The notes: generated from the sequence alone by a model not told the origin. DNA of 64,000 nt from JAPOXR01 sp965116115 (GCA_965116115.1 OZ220486.1:4278001-4342000); one strand, 5' to 3'; counted from the stretch's first letter, positions 25,989 through 35,244 are shown. Made by a program: numbers and translations.

Positions 25989-28025
25989 TCAGTTCGGGTC
26001 CGCGGCGGCGACGCTCCGGCAGCCGGACAGCGCCGCGACGACCCGAGGGGTCTCGAGATCCGCTGCTGCGACAGCCCAAGGCGCCCCGGCGCAGACCTGC
26101 CGCGCGGGCAGGATGCCCGCCCGGATCAGCCGGCGCACGACCGAGGGATCGACGCCGAGCTGCGCCGATGCCTCGCTGAGGGACAGTTCGCCGCGCTCCT
26201 GCCGTTCGCCCTCACGATATCCCGGAATGCCGCGATGTGAACGGAATGCGCGCACCCGGTCCCTGTTCCAGCCGTTGCCCTTGCTTGTCTTGCGGCCCAG
26301 GCGGTTGAGAAGCCGGGCTGTCCGCTCGTCGGGCAGCTGCCGGGTCAGCCCGGCGATCAGGTCTTCGGTATCCTTGTCGGACGCATAACGATGCTCGCCG
26401 GTGCGGAAGCGTTTCACCTCGATCCCGGTATGGTCGCCGCCGCGCCGGTGCAGCAGCAGATGCACCGTGTCCTCCCGCATGCCGGCGGTGATCTCAACCA
26501 AGGCCGCGCGCAGGACGGTCTTGCGCAGCTGAGGCGTCGCGTCCTCATGGGACCATGCGCGCTCCAAGTCGGCTCCCAGTTCCAGAAAGGCGTCGCGGGC
26601 TGCGGACCCCGCTTCCCGCGCCTCGCGGGTCGCCTCGAGCGCCCGAACCCGCTCCTCGCGCTCCGAGACCTCGGCCAGGCAGGTCTCCTGCCGCGCCGCC
26701 AGGTTGCAGAGGATGTCACGGTTGCCGGGATCGACCGCATCGAACTGCGCCTGCGCGCGACCGGCCTTATACCGGGCCTCCTCCAGCGCCGAGGCGGCAA
26801 GCCTGATCCGGGCCGACGCATCGTCGCCGCGCCGCTCGAACGCCTCCAGTGCGGCGGCTGCGCCGAGGGGTTGCGCCGCGGCGGGAACGGCCGCGCCTGC
26901 GGCCCTGTCAGCCCGCACGCCGCCGAAGCCGATGCGGATGCTGCCCCCTGTACGCGCGTCTCCCGGGCATTGATACCTGTGCGACTTGCCGTTGTTCATC
27001 ACCTGCAGCCGCCCTCCGCAGCGGCCGCAGCGCAGAAGACCGGCCAGCAGCGCGCTGCCGGCCCGCGGCGCCCCCTGGTTCCCGACGGTGTCAGCCTCGA
27101 TCACCCTCCGGTTCCTCTCGTACTCGTCCCAGCCGATGCAGCCATCGCAGCGGTCGCGCAGCAGAACCGACCATTCGGCCTCGGGCTTCATGATCCCCTC
27201 GCGTACCTTCTCAGCCCCGCCGGCGTCAACCGTCACCTCCCGGCGCCGGCGCCTGTATACGCAGGCGCCGGCGTAAATCGGGTTGCGGAGCATCGAGGCC
27301 AGCGTCGAGTCGTGCGGGATCCGCTGCGCGATCCCGCCGCCCTTGAGGTCGCGGACCGGGATCCTGACGCCGCGCTTGCGGAGCCAGCGCTGGACCTGAC
27401 GGATGCTCCGCAGTTCGCGGAACTTCCTGAACACCATGCCGATCGCGTCTCGCCGGCGCTGGTCCGGCGTCTTCTCGATACTGTGACGGTCGACCTTCTC
27501 GAAGCCGGCCGGCAGGTGCGGGAAGAGCTCTCCGCGCTCGGCCAGCGCCTGGCGGCTTTCCAGGGACCGCTGGCGGAACATCGCAAGCTCCATGTCCGCG
27601 AACCGGCCTTTCAGCACTGGAAAGGCTCGGTCATCGACCGTCGCCGGATCGTGGATCCGGTCGCGGTCGCCGACCAGGCAGCCGACGACAGCGCAAATTT
27701 CCAGCAGCGCGTGCCGGTCCCGGCCGTTCCGCGCGAGACGCGAGGCCTCGATGGCCAAGACCAGGCCGACGGAGCCGCTGCAGACGGTCTGCAGAAGGCG
27801 CTCGAAGCCCGGACGGCGGACGCCGCCGCCCGAGACGCCGGGATCGTCGTCGATTACCTCGACCTTCGCGAAGCCGAGCCCCCGGGCATGGCCCTCAAGG
27901 GTGTATTGCAGCTTACGCCTCTCGACGTTGTTGCGGACCTGCATCCCGCTCGGCCAGCGGATGTACACGATCGCCGATCGCGCTGAGCAGCCGGCGGTCA
28001 GCCGCGCGTCACGCGTCACCGTCAT
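25989..28025 (-). CDS. Large serine recombinase
   Basis: 678 residues. Resolvase domain about 17-170 (AIVYIRWPSGMQVRNN, DDDPGVSGGGVRRPGFERLL, LVLAIEASRLARNGRD), recombinase domain about 180-300, zinc ribbon LLRCGRCGGRLQVMNNGKSH with a later Cys, then a coiled-coil (EVSEREERVRALEATREARE). The nucleophile Ser normally lies two residues after the first Arg (RxSxxxQ); here the order is R-W-P-S-G-M-Q, so Pro holds that place and Ser is one residue later. It may be inactive or use the shifted Ser. It overlaps the small gene upstream by 17 bases. Confidence 0.88.
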   Translation of the reverse strand: MTVTRDARLTAGCSARSAIVYIRWPSGMQVRNNVERRKLQYTLEGHARGLGFAKVEVIDDDPGVSGGGVRRPGFERLLQTVCSGSVGLVLAIEASRLARNGRDRHALLEICAVVGCLVGDRDRIHDPATVDDRAFPVLKGRFADMELAMFRQRSLESRQALAERGELFPHLPAGFEKVDRHSIEKTPDQRRRDAIGMVFRKFRELRSIRQVQRWLRKRGVRIPVRDLKGGGIAQRIPHDSTLASMLRNPIYAGACVYRRRRREVTVDAGGAEKVREGIMKPEAEWSVLLRDRCDGCIGWDEYERNRRVIEADTVGNQGAPRAGSALLAGLLRCGRCGGRLQVMNNGKSHRYQCPGDARTGGSIRIGFGGVRADRAAGAAVPAAAQPLGAAAALEAFERRGDDASARIRLAASALEEARYKAGRAQAQFDAVDPGNRDILCNLAARQETCLAEVSEREERVRALEATREAREAGSAARDAFLELGADLERAWSHEDATPQLRKTVLRAALVEITAGMREDTVHLLLHRRGGDHTGIEVKRFRTGEHRYASDKDTEDLIAGLTRQLPDERTARLLNRLGRKTSKGNGWNRDRVRAFRSHRGIPGYREGERQERGELSLSEASAQLGVDPSVVRRLIRAGILPARQVCAGAPWAVAAADLETPRVVAALSGCRSVAAADPN

Positions 28026-28182
28026 CGCCCGTCCCCTCCTGAGCGGCCGCTGCTGCCCGCTCGATCAGCGCCGCGAGCGCCGGCTGCAGGGCCTGCCTCA
28101 GCTCCGGGTTTCGATGAACCGCCGGCGTTTCCTGGAAAAGGTCTGTCCGGAACACCTGCGGTTCTGCGGTTTCGTCCTTCAT
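28009..28182 (-). CDS. Small protein of the recombinase element
   Basis: 57 residues beginning MKDETAEPQVFRTDLFQETP and ending GTGDDGDA. It has a very good ribosome site (GAGGAGG, six bases ahead). Its stop overlaps the recombinase start. It is charged and alanine-rich, with no known domain that I recognise. Its place between the DUF5372-like and recombinase genes suggests a small accessory factor, possibly a directionality or DNA-binding partner (inference). Confidence 0.6.
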   Translation of the reverse strand: MKDETAEPQVFRTDLFQETPAVHRNPELRQALQPALAALIERAAAAAQEGTGDDGDA

Positions 28183-28438
28183 CGGGTTCCTCCTCTGTCT
28201 TCTCAAGAGAACATGGAAAGGATGTCGCGGGATCATGCGAATCCGCAAGCGCGGCCAGGGACAGCCTCGGTTCGGCGCGAAGCTCGCACCGCCCGGAATC
28301 CGGCGACGTCATCCATTCCGCGATCCGGTGCCGCGCACCCTGTGAATCGACGACTTCGAGAACCGGACGCCCGTGAAGCGACCGCCTTGCCCGGCACGTC
28401 ACGCGTTGCCCGGCCAAGGAATGGAAGCGGCAGTGCAC
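28022..28438 (-). CDS. DUF5372-like protein of the recombinase element
   Basis: The GTG start at 28438 is preceded by GGGGAGG. The protein opens with (M)HCRFHSLAGQRV, then GRPVLEVVDSQGARHRIAEW and LRAEPRLSLAALADS, the core of the short DUF5372 family that often accompanies recombinase genes. The family-like part covers about 90 residues; the open frame runs to 138 and overlaps the 57-residue gene in another frame, so the true end may have moved. Function is unknown. Confidence 0.65.
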   Translation of the reverse strand: MHCRFHSLAGQRVTCRARRSLHGRPVLEVVDSQGARHRIAEWMTSPDSGRCELRAEPRLSLAALADSHDPATSFPCSLEKTEEEPDEGRNRRTAGVPDRPFPGNAGGSSKPGAEAGPAAGARGADRAGSSGRSGGDGR

Positions 28439-28488
28439 CGTGACCTCCCCGCCCGGCGCAATGCAGGGTTTCGCCTGATATCTTCCCC

Positions 28489-30205
28489 GGCGTCCGGGTG
28501 AAGGGTCTCGCGTCCCGGGTCCTCCGACTGGCGGCGGAGCGGATCGCCGGCGACCAGCCAGCCGCCTGCGGCGAGCGTCCTGTCCCAGCGCAGACCTTCA
28601 CGGGGCCGGAGATGTCCGGCCTGAGCTGCAGGGCCGCGGGATGGCAGCGCTGCCCGGAACTGACTTCGGGACGGCGTTCGGGCGTGCGCCGCGCGGTCTG
28701 GCTCAAGCCGCTTTCGGAGGGCTGGCGCGAGGTTCTGAGCCGCGGGCCGGAACGGGTTCCCGGCTGGTCCGGATCGCTGTACAGCGAGGGGGGCCGGTCC
28801 GAACGGGAGTACGGGCGCGGCACGCACCCGGACGGCAGGGTCAGGCGCCGGACCGCGCATGGGCGCGGCCTGGACCCGGCGCCTCGGCGAGGGCCTGCCG
28901 GCGATCTTCCCGGGACAGGCGGAACAGGCGGCGGCTTACCGGCTGCTGTCGAACAAGGCGGTGACGATGGAGCACATACTGAATTCGCACTTCGAGCAGA
29001 CGGTCGAGCGGTGCCGCGCCGAACGGCTCGTGCCAGTCGTTCAGGACACGACCGCGCTGAACTACGACGGCCTGTCGGAGACGTCGGGCCTCGACGACAT
29101 CGGCGGCGGCGGCAAGGGAGCATCGGGTATCCTGGCGCATGTCGGCGTCGCGGTGAACGCGGCCGGACGGCCGCTCGGGATGTTCGAGGCGGACGCGGAA
29201 TTCCGCCGGGCGGAGGAGAAGGACAGCGTCCGCTGGATCGCCGGTCTCGACCGGGCGCAGGAACTCGCGCGCGCCTGTCCCGACACCCGCGCAGCAGCGG
29301 TCTGCGACCGGGAGGGGGACTTCCAGTAACTGATCTCGCGCGCCGGGGAGACCGGGGCGGATCTGCTGATCCGGGCGGGCCGGGGATCGAAGCGCCGGGC
29401 AGCGCTGCCTTCGGGCGGCGACGAGGATCTATGGGACTTCGTGCTGGCAACGGAACCTGTGGGAGGACGGAAAATCGAGGTTCCCGCCTGCGGCGGCCCG
29501 AACCGCAGGAAGGGCCGCACGGCGAAGCTGACGCTGCGCTGCGCGCCGGTCGACCTGCTCCCCCCGAAAGACCGGGCGGGCGAAGCGCCGGTTCGCATGA
29601 CCGCCGTCTCCGCCCTCGAGGAAAACCCGCCCTGCCGCCCCGCGAAGGGGAAAAAGAGCGCGCCGCTGCACTGGATGCTGCTGACTGCGGAGGGCGAAGC
29701 CGGCCTCGAGACCGCCCGCACCGCGCTGCGCTGGCACGAACTGCGTTGGCGGATCGAACGTTTCTTCCACGCCCTGAAGGTCGGCACCCGCATCGAGGAC
29801 CGCCGCCTCGACGACGCCGACGACCTCCGCAAGCGCTTCGCCTTCGACGCGGTCACCGCCTTCCGGGTCTGGGACCTCTCCCTCCTGGCCCGCGAAAAGC
29901 CGGACGACCCGGCCGGACTGCATATCGCCCGGGAGGACGTCACGGTCCTCTGCGCCCTCGCCGCCCGGCACGGCTTCAAGGTTCCCCGGGCGCCGCCGGA
30001 TATGACCGTCAAGGGCTTCGTCGTGCTCACCGGCGGGCTGGCCGGCTTTCATCCTTCGAAACGTCAGCCGCTGCCCGGCACGCAGAAGCTGTGGGAAGGC
30101 GTCAGGTTCCTGTCTCAGGCCGTCATCACTGTCCGGGCTGTGCGGGACTGGGAAGGAGGCTGGCCGGAAGGAGAAGAAGACACGGATATAAGTATGTTAG
30201 ATTGA
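28489..30205 (+). pseudogene. DUF4338-containing IS4 transposase, C-terminal part
   Basis: It resumes the gene broken at 25793: GVRVKGLASRVLRLAAERIA, TSGRRSGVRRAVWLKPL, a frame change near 28857, then MGAAWTRRLGEGLPAIFPGQ, VPVVQDTTALNYDGL (first catalytic Asp) and DTRAAAVCDREGDFQ, followed by an in-frame TAA at 29329-29331. The final section has RWHELRWRIERFFHALKVG, the YREK-like catalytic Glu region of IS4. With one frameshift and one stop besides the insertion, the gene is dead. Confidence 0.85.
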
Positions 30206-30213
30206 TAGGTCAA

Positions 30214-30390
30214 GGCCGGGCTGTTTCTGCTTGCGGGCGGTTTCAATCAGCGTCCGCAGGACCGCACAGCTCCGAGCACCCCGCTTGCTCCAGCAGCGGC
30301 CGTATGCTTTCTGATACGCTTTCAGCATCCGCAGGTCTCGCTCGGCCTGCTCATTCGTCGCCGGCACCGCCAGCTTCCGAAGGATAATTC
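30214..30390 (-). pseudogene. IS66 transposase C-terminal fragment (element B)
   Basis: Reading leftwards: RKLAVPATNEQAERDLRMLK, then RGARSCAVLRTLIETARKQK, cut at the IS4-type end. This is the tail of the IS66 transposase whose upstream part lies at 31740-32911, separated from it by the IS110 element. Confidence 0.85.
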
Positions 30391-30482
30391 CATAAGGAGT
30401 TGTCCACAGGGGTTGCTCGGCGCGAGGCTGTGGAAAACTTTCATTTCACCGCTCATCCGCAGCCGTGCTATCCTGTCGCGGG

Positions 30483-30534
30483 TTCCCCTTGCCGGCGACT
30501 GCCGGCAAGGGGAAGCGGGGATGCTGTCCCCGCT
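30483..30534 (+). ncRNA. Stem-loops in the IS110 5' region, candidate bridge RNA
   Basis: Two strong stems: a perfect 14-bp stem (30483-30496 with 30501-30514, loop GACT) and an 8-bp stem AGCGGGGA (30514-30521) with TCCCCGCT (30527-30534). They lie in the non-coding left end ahead of the transposase, where IS110-group elements encode the bridge RNA that selects donor and target. Only structure and place support this; guide loops were not matched to targets. Confidence 0.4.
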
Positions 30535-30674
30535 GAGTCGGGTCGGGCCGATAAGGCCCAAGGTTGAAAAGAACCGTGCGCAAGCGTGGCCGGCCCGGCT
30601 TTCCCGGTCCCTCGCGTCCTGAATGGATGCCTGGATCAAGATCCGAATAACCATGAGAATAGGAGCACAGGGAC

Positions 30675-31682
30675 ATGACGAAAATATGCGCAGGCCTGGA
30701 TATCAGCAAGGACACGATCGATGCGCATGCCGCCGGCGTTGACCGCCGGTTCAAAAACGACCGTCCGGGTTTCCGCGCGATCGACGGGTTTCTGAGAAAA
30801 CACGGGGTGCGGCGGGTCGTCATCGAGGCGACCGGACGGCTGCACCGGGCGGTTCATCAGTCGCTGCACGACCGAGGTTACGAAGTCTGCGTCGTCAACC
30901 CCCGCCAGGCGCGGCGCTTCGCCGAAGCGACCGGCCAGCTGGCGAAGACCGACAAGGCGGATGCGAGGATGCTCGCCGCCTTCGCGGCGGCCTTCGCCGA
31001 TCTCCCGGCGACCGAGCCGAAATCCGCGTTCCTTAACCGTCTCAATGACCTCATGGTCGCCCGCGGGCAACTGGTTGAGAATGCTGCAAAACTGCGCCAG
31101 TGCCGCAATGATCTGCAGGACGCGTCAGCGAAAAAGCGCATGGACAAAGCTGTCAAAGCCGTCGAGCGGCAGAGGGAAGCTCTCGAAACTGAGATCGAGG
31201 AGCATATCAAGAGCGATCCCGGTCAGGCCCGCGCTTACCGCATCCTGATGTCCGTTCCCGGCATCGGACCGGTCACGGCCGCCGCTCTGCTCGGCTGGCT
31301 CCCGGAACTCGGGCAGCTCGACAGCCGCCGGGCCGCGGCGCTCGCCGGAACCGCCCCGTTCGCCCGCGACAGCGGCGCGAAGAAAGGCGCCCGGCGCGTT
31401 CAGGGCGGACGTTTCCGTCCGAGGCGCGCGCTCTACATGGCGGCTACAGCGGCTGTGCGGTTCAATAAAGATATGTCCGAATTATATGACCGGCTCACCG
31501 AGCGGGGGAAATGTCATAAGGTCGCCCTTATCGCCGTCATGCGCAAGCTGGTCATCCTGGCGAACACGCTGCTGCGCGAAAGGCGCGTCTGGGAAGAACA
31601 CGCCCCGTCCGCGTCCGGACGGCCGAGCTGCCCTCCGGAGCGGCCGATTCGACGGCCCGCGGCGGCTGCGCCGGCCTCCTGA
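30675..31682 (+). CDS. IS110-family transposase (DEDD recombinase)
   Basis: 335 residues, intact. The N-terminal RuvC-like DEDD domain starts MTKICAGLDISKDTIDAHAA (first Asp) with RRVVIEATGRLHRAV (Glu) and LAKTDKADARMLAAF (paired Asp). The C-terminal Tnp_20 domain has ILMSVPGIGPVTAAALLGWL and RRALYMAATAAVRFN, including the serine-recombinase-like segment of this family. The upstream untranslated region should encode the bridge RNA. The ribosome site AGGAGCACAGGGAC lies just ahead of the ATG. Confidence 0.93.
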   Translation: MTKICAGLDISKDTIDAHAAGVDRRFKNDRPGFRAIDGFLRKHGVRRVVIEATGRLHRAVHQSLHDRGYEVCVVNPRQARRFAEATGQLAKTDKADARMLAAFAAAFADLPATEPKSAFLNRLNDLMVARGQLVENAAKLRQCRNDLQDASAKKRMDKAVKAVERQREALETEIEEHIKSDPGQARAYRILMSVPGIGPVTAAALLGWLPELGQLDSRRAAALAGTAPFARDSGAKKGARRVQGGRFRPRRALYMAATAAVRFNKDMSELYDRLTERGKCHKVALIAVMRKLVILANTLLRERRVWEEHAPSASGRPSCPPERPIRRPAAAAPAS

Positions 31683-31739
31683 ACCAGCGGAGCTTCTGTG
31701 GAGAAAATGTGCAAAAGCTGTGGGAAAAAGGAAATAAGG

Positions 31740-32911
31740 GCTGAATTTCCCCCCGAAACGCCCTTGAATTTGAACATGGATGCTTGCGCTTGCGCTTTTT
31801 CCGTCTCCCGTGCCGCTTCCGCTTACCGCCGTCCGGCGGCGGCGATGATCTCACCGTACTCCCTTTCGATCCGGTCGACCGCCTACGCGGACAGCGGTTC
31901 CCCGGCACGGACCGCCTCGTTGACCTCGTGCACGACCCTTTGAAGCAGTTTCCGCATTTCCGCCGACCAAGCCTCACCGTGAAACCCCGTCAGAGCGTCG
32001 AGTCCGCGCAGGATGTGAGCGACACAGTGCGCATGGCTCACGCCGACGATATTCCAGTACGGACGCTGAAAGTCATGAACCGCGATGCCGGTCGCGTCTG
32101 CGGTTGCATCGCCGCGGCTTTCGCCGAGATGGAAAAAGCTGAGAAGCTCCGTGCAGACGACGTGAACCCGGCGGAACCCGCCGTCGACGCGGACCCCGGT
32201 CTCAGCTGCATTCTTGACCGCGGCCTTCGCCGCCGCAGCGCCGACATGCCCGGCGAAACCGGAGAACATCTCGGCACCGCTGTCGAGCAAAAACGCATGG
32301 TAGAACGCACTCCCGGACCGTACTGCGCCGGACCATTCATGCCCTCCGGATAGCGGTCCGCGCTCACCGCCCCGGCGAGGGACCCGCCGCACCGGACGCA
32401 GGAATCGGGATGATGATCCTCGACCCTGCCCCGGGGTCTCGACGAAGCTCATCGTCGTTCCCTTATGACCGGGCTGCGCTCCGATTAAGCTCTTTTCTTC
32501 GCACCCGGCTTGGAAAGCCCGTCAATCGACGGCAGCTTGTGACTGTCACGACTGTTCGTTACCGGACACCGCTCAAGCTCGGAAACGCGGCCCTGAAAAC
32601 CGCAAGCGCCGCGACGGCTTTGTTTCGCTCGGTAACGGCAACATCCCGCTCGGCGGCTGCCGCATCACGCCCAGCGAAAGCAGCGTCACGACCCGCGACA
32701 GCCTCGGCAAGTCTCGCCTTGAGACCGGCCCGGCTGAAAGATGGACCGGCGATACTGTCCGGAACCCCCGCCTGAATGCCGCCGGTCATCGGGCCGGCTC
32801 CGCTGACAGCTGATTCAAATTCATGCCGGATGATTCGCGGCTCGCGCCGCTCTGCTATTCACTTTTCAGGAATTCAATCACAAAGACGGCAAACAACCTG
32901 ACCAATTACGA
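31740..32911 (-). pseudogene. IS66-type element B, transposase remnant
   Basis: The element end ACCTGACCAATTAC (to 32911) resembles the terminal repeat of the copy at 50940-52474. Reading leftwards: MTGGIQAGVPDS and a coiled-coil rich in A-G-R-D-A-A repeats, SFVETPGQGRGSSSRFLRPV, GAEMFSGFAGHVGAAAAKAA, FRRVHVVCTELLSFFHLGES and CVAHILRGLDALTGFHGEAW. Several frame changes and the loss of the zinc-finger part make it a pseudogene. It continues beyond the IS110 insertion at 30390-30214. Confidence 0.85.
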
Positions 32912-33334
32912 TGCCTTTTTATTCGGCAGCGCGTTCAGATCCGGCATGGCGGTCAGGTCCCGGCGTTTCTCCCGACTGTGAAACCCGCGGCCGAAATCGC
33001 GAACCGCTCCTGCGCCACCGCGACGATCGGAACGGCGCAGTGAACTTCAGAGCCTTCCCGCATGAATCTCATGACAGATAGTGAACCGGCGCCGGGGCTT
33101 CTTCGCCGCCGGGCGCGGCAGTTTCATAGACCGTAGACAGGGCGGTAATCGCGTTGCAGGACCAGCAGCAGATCATGTTCAGTCTTTGATCTACGCGGGC
33201 ACTGCGCGGCAGCGTGTCGAAAAAATTCCGAAGACTGCCGAGCGGAGTGACAAGCGCGCCCGCAATTTTCCTGCCTCTGCCATTCTGATCGCCGCATCGC
33301 AAAAGAATGCGTTCACAGCCTGACCGGGACTGAA
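32912..33334 (+). pseudogene. Non-coding stretch with an IS5-type transposase tail
   Basis: Most of this interval has no gene. The plus-strand frame at about 33200-33323 (KTAERSDKRARNFPASAILI then A-A-S) resembles the C-terminal RVATRFDKRARNFAAAVILT of the IS5 transposases in this window and ends in a stop at 33323. It is probably the last trace of another IS5. Confidence 0.45.
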
Positions 33335-34276
33335 TCAACCGGCGCCTGGAAGCGCGCAGAGCATTTCAAACAAGAGATTGGCTGCGACGAGGGCCGTGTT
33401 GCCCGAGGGATCGTAGGGCGGCGACACCTCCACAAGATCTCCTCCGACTATGTTCAGCCCGCGGCAACCGCGGATGATTTCCAAAGCTTGAATGGAAGTC
33501 AGACCGCCGATTTCCACGGTTCCCGTGCCGGGCGTATAGGCCGGATCCAGACTGTCGATGTCAAATGAAATGTAGACCGGGACCTTGTGGCCGATCCGCG
33601 CCCTGAAGTCCTTCATCAGCGGCGCGAGCGACCTGTGCCAGCACTCCTCCGCCTGAACCACCTGAAATCCCCGCCTGCGGCCCCAGTCGAAATCTTCAGG
33701 CGTATAGCCGGTTCCCCGCAGACCGATCTGGATTGTCTGCCCGGCATTGATCAGCCGCTCCTCCGCGGCGCGGCGGAAAGACGTGCCGTGGGCGACCTTT
33801 TCGCCGAACATCTCGTCAGACGTATCCGCGTGCGCGTCAATATGGACCAGCGACACCGGACCGTGTCTCGCGGCCACGGCATTCAGAACCGGGTATGTCA
33901 GCGTGTGGTCACCGCCCAGGATGAGCGGAATCGCACCGCAGTCAAGCACCGAAGCGATTCCTTCGGTAATGATGCCGCAGGTCGCGGCGAGATTGAATGT
34001 GTTGATCGCCAGATCGCCGATGTCCGCGACTTGAAGATTGTCAAACGGCGCCGTCCCGTTGCCTGTCCCGCAGGGTCTGAGCATGCAGCTCTCGGCACGG
34101 ATCTGCCGCGGCCCGTGGCGCGCGCCGGATCTGTTTGAAGCGCCGATGTCCATCGGGATTCCGACGAAACAGACATCGAGTCCGTCCGCGGTTTCCTGAC
34201 TCGGCAGTCTCATCATCGTCGCCGGACCACCGAAACGCGGCATCTCATTGCCGCTGAGAGGCTGATTGTGCGCCAT
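33335..34276 (-). CDS. speB: Agmatinase / ureohydrolase
   Basis: 313 residues of the arginase fold. Metal-binding motifs are complete: LILGGDHTLTYP, VHIDAHADTSDE and SFDIDSLDPAYTPGTGTVE, giving both manganese sites. It hydrolyses agmatine to putrescine and urea; guanidinobutyrase or guanidinopropionase activity is possible because these share motifs and differ at few residues. The N-terminus MAHNQPLSGNEMPRFGGPAT is common to proteobacterial agmatinase-like enzymes. It stands alone, divergent from the tungstate transporter. Confidence 0.88.
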   Translation of the reverse strand: MAHNQPLSGNEMPRFGGPATMMRLPSQETADGLDVCFVGIPMDIGASNRSGARHGPRQIRAESCMLRPCGTGNGTAPFDNLQVADIGDLAINTFNLAATCGIITEGIASVLDCGAIPLILGGDHTLTYPVLNAVAARHGPVSLVHIDAHADTSDEMFGEKVAHGTSFRRAAEERLINAGQTIQIGLRGTGYTPEDFDWGRRRGFQVVQAEECWHRSLAPLMKDFRARIGHKVPVYISFDIDSLDPAYTPGTGTVEIGGLTSIQALEIIRGCRGLNIVGGDLVEVSPPYDPSGNTALVAANLLFEMLCALPGAG

Positions 34277-34536
34277 ATACAGGTTCCCGATGCCGTCGGC
34301 CGCCCGGCCGGATCGAGCAGCGCATCCATGTTATCGGAAAAATCCGCAGCGGCAACTCAGAATCCGCGCTTCCCGGGAGCCGGCGACGACCGGACAAAGC
34401 ACGCCCATTCCGCCTGCTTTCCGGAATCCGGCCCCGGTGAATCGATCCATGCGGCCGGGAATTTCCCCGAATTGCGCATGCGCCGCGGTTGAGTTAAGAT
34501 TCCGCGGCCTGTTCGGCGGTTAGGACAAAGTCCCGG

Positions 34537-35244
34537 ATGTCGTCATTTTCCGAAGCGTTTTACACTGCCGCCCGGCTGATATTCTCGGCGGATTCCGCGC
34601 TTTACGAAATCATCGTCCTGTCCATGCAAGTGACGCTGACCGCGACAGCCATCGCCTGTCTTGCGGGCTTTCCGCTCGGGGCCGCGCTGGCTGTGTTCAA
34701 ATTTCCGGGACGGGGCGGGCTCGCCGTGCTTGTGAACGCGCTGATGGGCCTGCCGCCGGTGGTTGTCGGACTGACGGTTTATCTGCTTCTTTCCGCCGCC
34801 GGCCCTTTCGGTCCGCTCCGCCTGCTATACACGCCGGCGGCGATGATCATCGCGCAGACAATTCTGGTCATCCCGATTGTCGCGGCTCTGACCCGGCAGG
34901 TCGTGAGCGAACTCGCCAAAGAGTATGACGAGACGCTGCGGTCCATGCATGCCTCGCGGCTGGACACGATCGGCACGCTGCTGTGGGACGCGCGGTTCCA
35001 GCTGGTCACGGCTTCGCTGGCCGGCCTCGGGCGGGCTCTGGCGGAGGTCGGCGCCGTGATGATCGTCGGCGGCAACATCAATCATGCCACGCGGGTGATG
35101 ACGACGGCCATCGCGCTTGAAACCGCGAAAGGCGAGCTGGCGATGGCAATGGCTCTGGGCGCGATTCTCGTGTCGTTGACCATCGCTATCAACGCCGCCG
35201 CCTTCATGCTGAATTCTGCGATGGAACACCGTTCCCATGCCTGA
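34537..35244 (+). CDS. tupB: Tungstate ABC transporter permease
   Basis: 235 residues, a MetI/ModB-type permease with about five membrane spans. It opens MSSFSEAFYTAARLIFSADS; the ATPase-coupling loop reads EYDETLRSMHASRLDTIGTL, and AEVGAVMIVGGNINHATRVM is the well-kept segment of TupB. The next gene starts eight bases before its stop. Assignment to tungstate rather than molybdate rests on the TupA partner. Confidence 0.9.
   Translation: MSSFSEAFYTAARLIFSADSALYEIIVLSMQVTLTATAIACLAGFPLGAALAVFKFPGRGGLAVLVNALMGLPPVVVGLTVYLLLSAAGPFGPLRLLYTPAAMIIAQTILVIPIVAALTRQVVSELAKEYDETLRSMHASRLDTIGTLLWDARFQLVTASLAGLGRALAEVGAVMIVGGNINHATRVMTTAIALETAKGELAMAMALGAILVSLTIAINAAAFMLNSAMEHRSHA

Larger units (their letters stand above)
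25794..28488 (-). mobile_element. Small serine-recombinase element inserted in the IS4 transposase gene
   Basis: The limits follow from rejoining the split gene: codons up to CTGCTGCC(G) at 25793 and from GGCGTCCGGGTG at 28489 give the expected protein. The 2.69-kb insert holds only a DUF5372-like gene, a short gene and a large serine recombinase, all reading leftwards. No terminal inverted repeats are visible, as expected for serine-recombinase insertion; CC is shared at both junctions and may be the crossover dinucleotide. Confidence 0.7.
25167..30213 (+). mobile_element. IS4-type element with DUF4338 transposase, split by a serine-recombinase element
   Basis: The ends are CTGACCTATCAAC at 25168 and, inverted, TTGACCTATCAAT at the right, with further similarity inwards (ACACACTTA / ACATACTTA). 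No clear target duplication is seen. The left side interrupts the autotransporter gene and the right side lies in an IS66 relic, so DNA on one side has been deleted or rearranged. A 2.7-kb element splits the transposase gene. Confidence 0.7.
30391..31739 (+). mobile_element. IS110-family element (limits approximate)
   Basis: It lies between the two halves of IS66 element B. It carries one transposase gene with about 280 bases of non-coding DNA in front and about 55 behind, the usual IS110 layout. There are no long terminal repeats; TCCACAG near the left (about 30400) and CTGTGGA near the right (about 31696) form a short inverted match. ATAAGG occurs at both edges and may mark the insertion site. 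Confidence 0.7.

Noticed and set aside
26391..27986. 531-codon plus-strand frame over the serine recombinase
   Set aside because: The minus strand holds resolvase, recombinase and zinc-ribbon motifs; the plus frame has none.
28233..29450. 405-codon minus-strand frame rich in Pro, Arg and Ser
   Set aside because: Antisense to the IS4-type transposase and the DUF5372-like gene start; low-complexity composition typical of a shadow frame.
30398..30440. DnaA-box-like strings (TTGTCCACA, TGTGGAAAA) suggesting a replication origin
   Set aside because: They lie in the end of an IS110 element, similar strings recur at its other end, and no dnaA, repA or AT-rich unwinding region is near.
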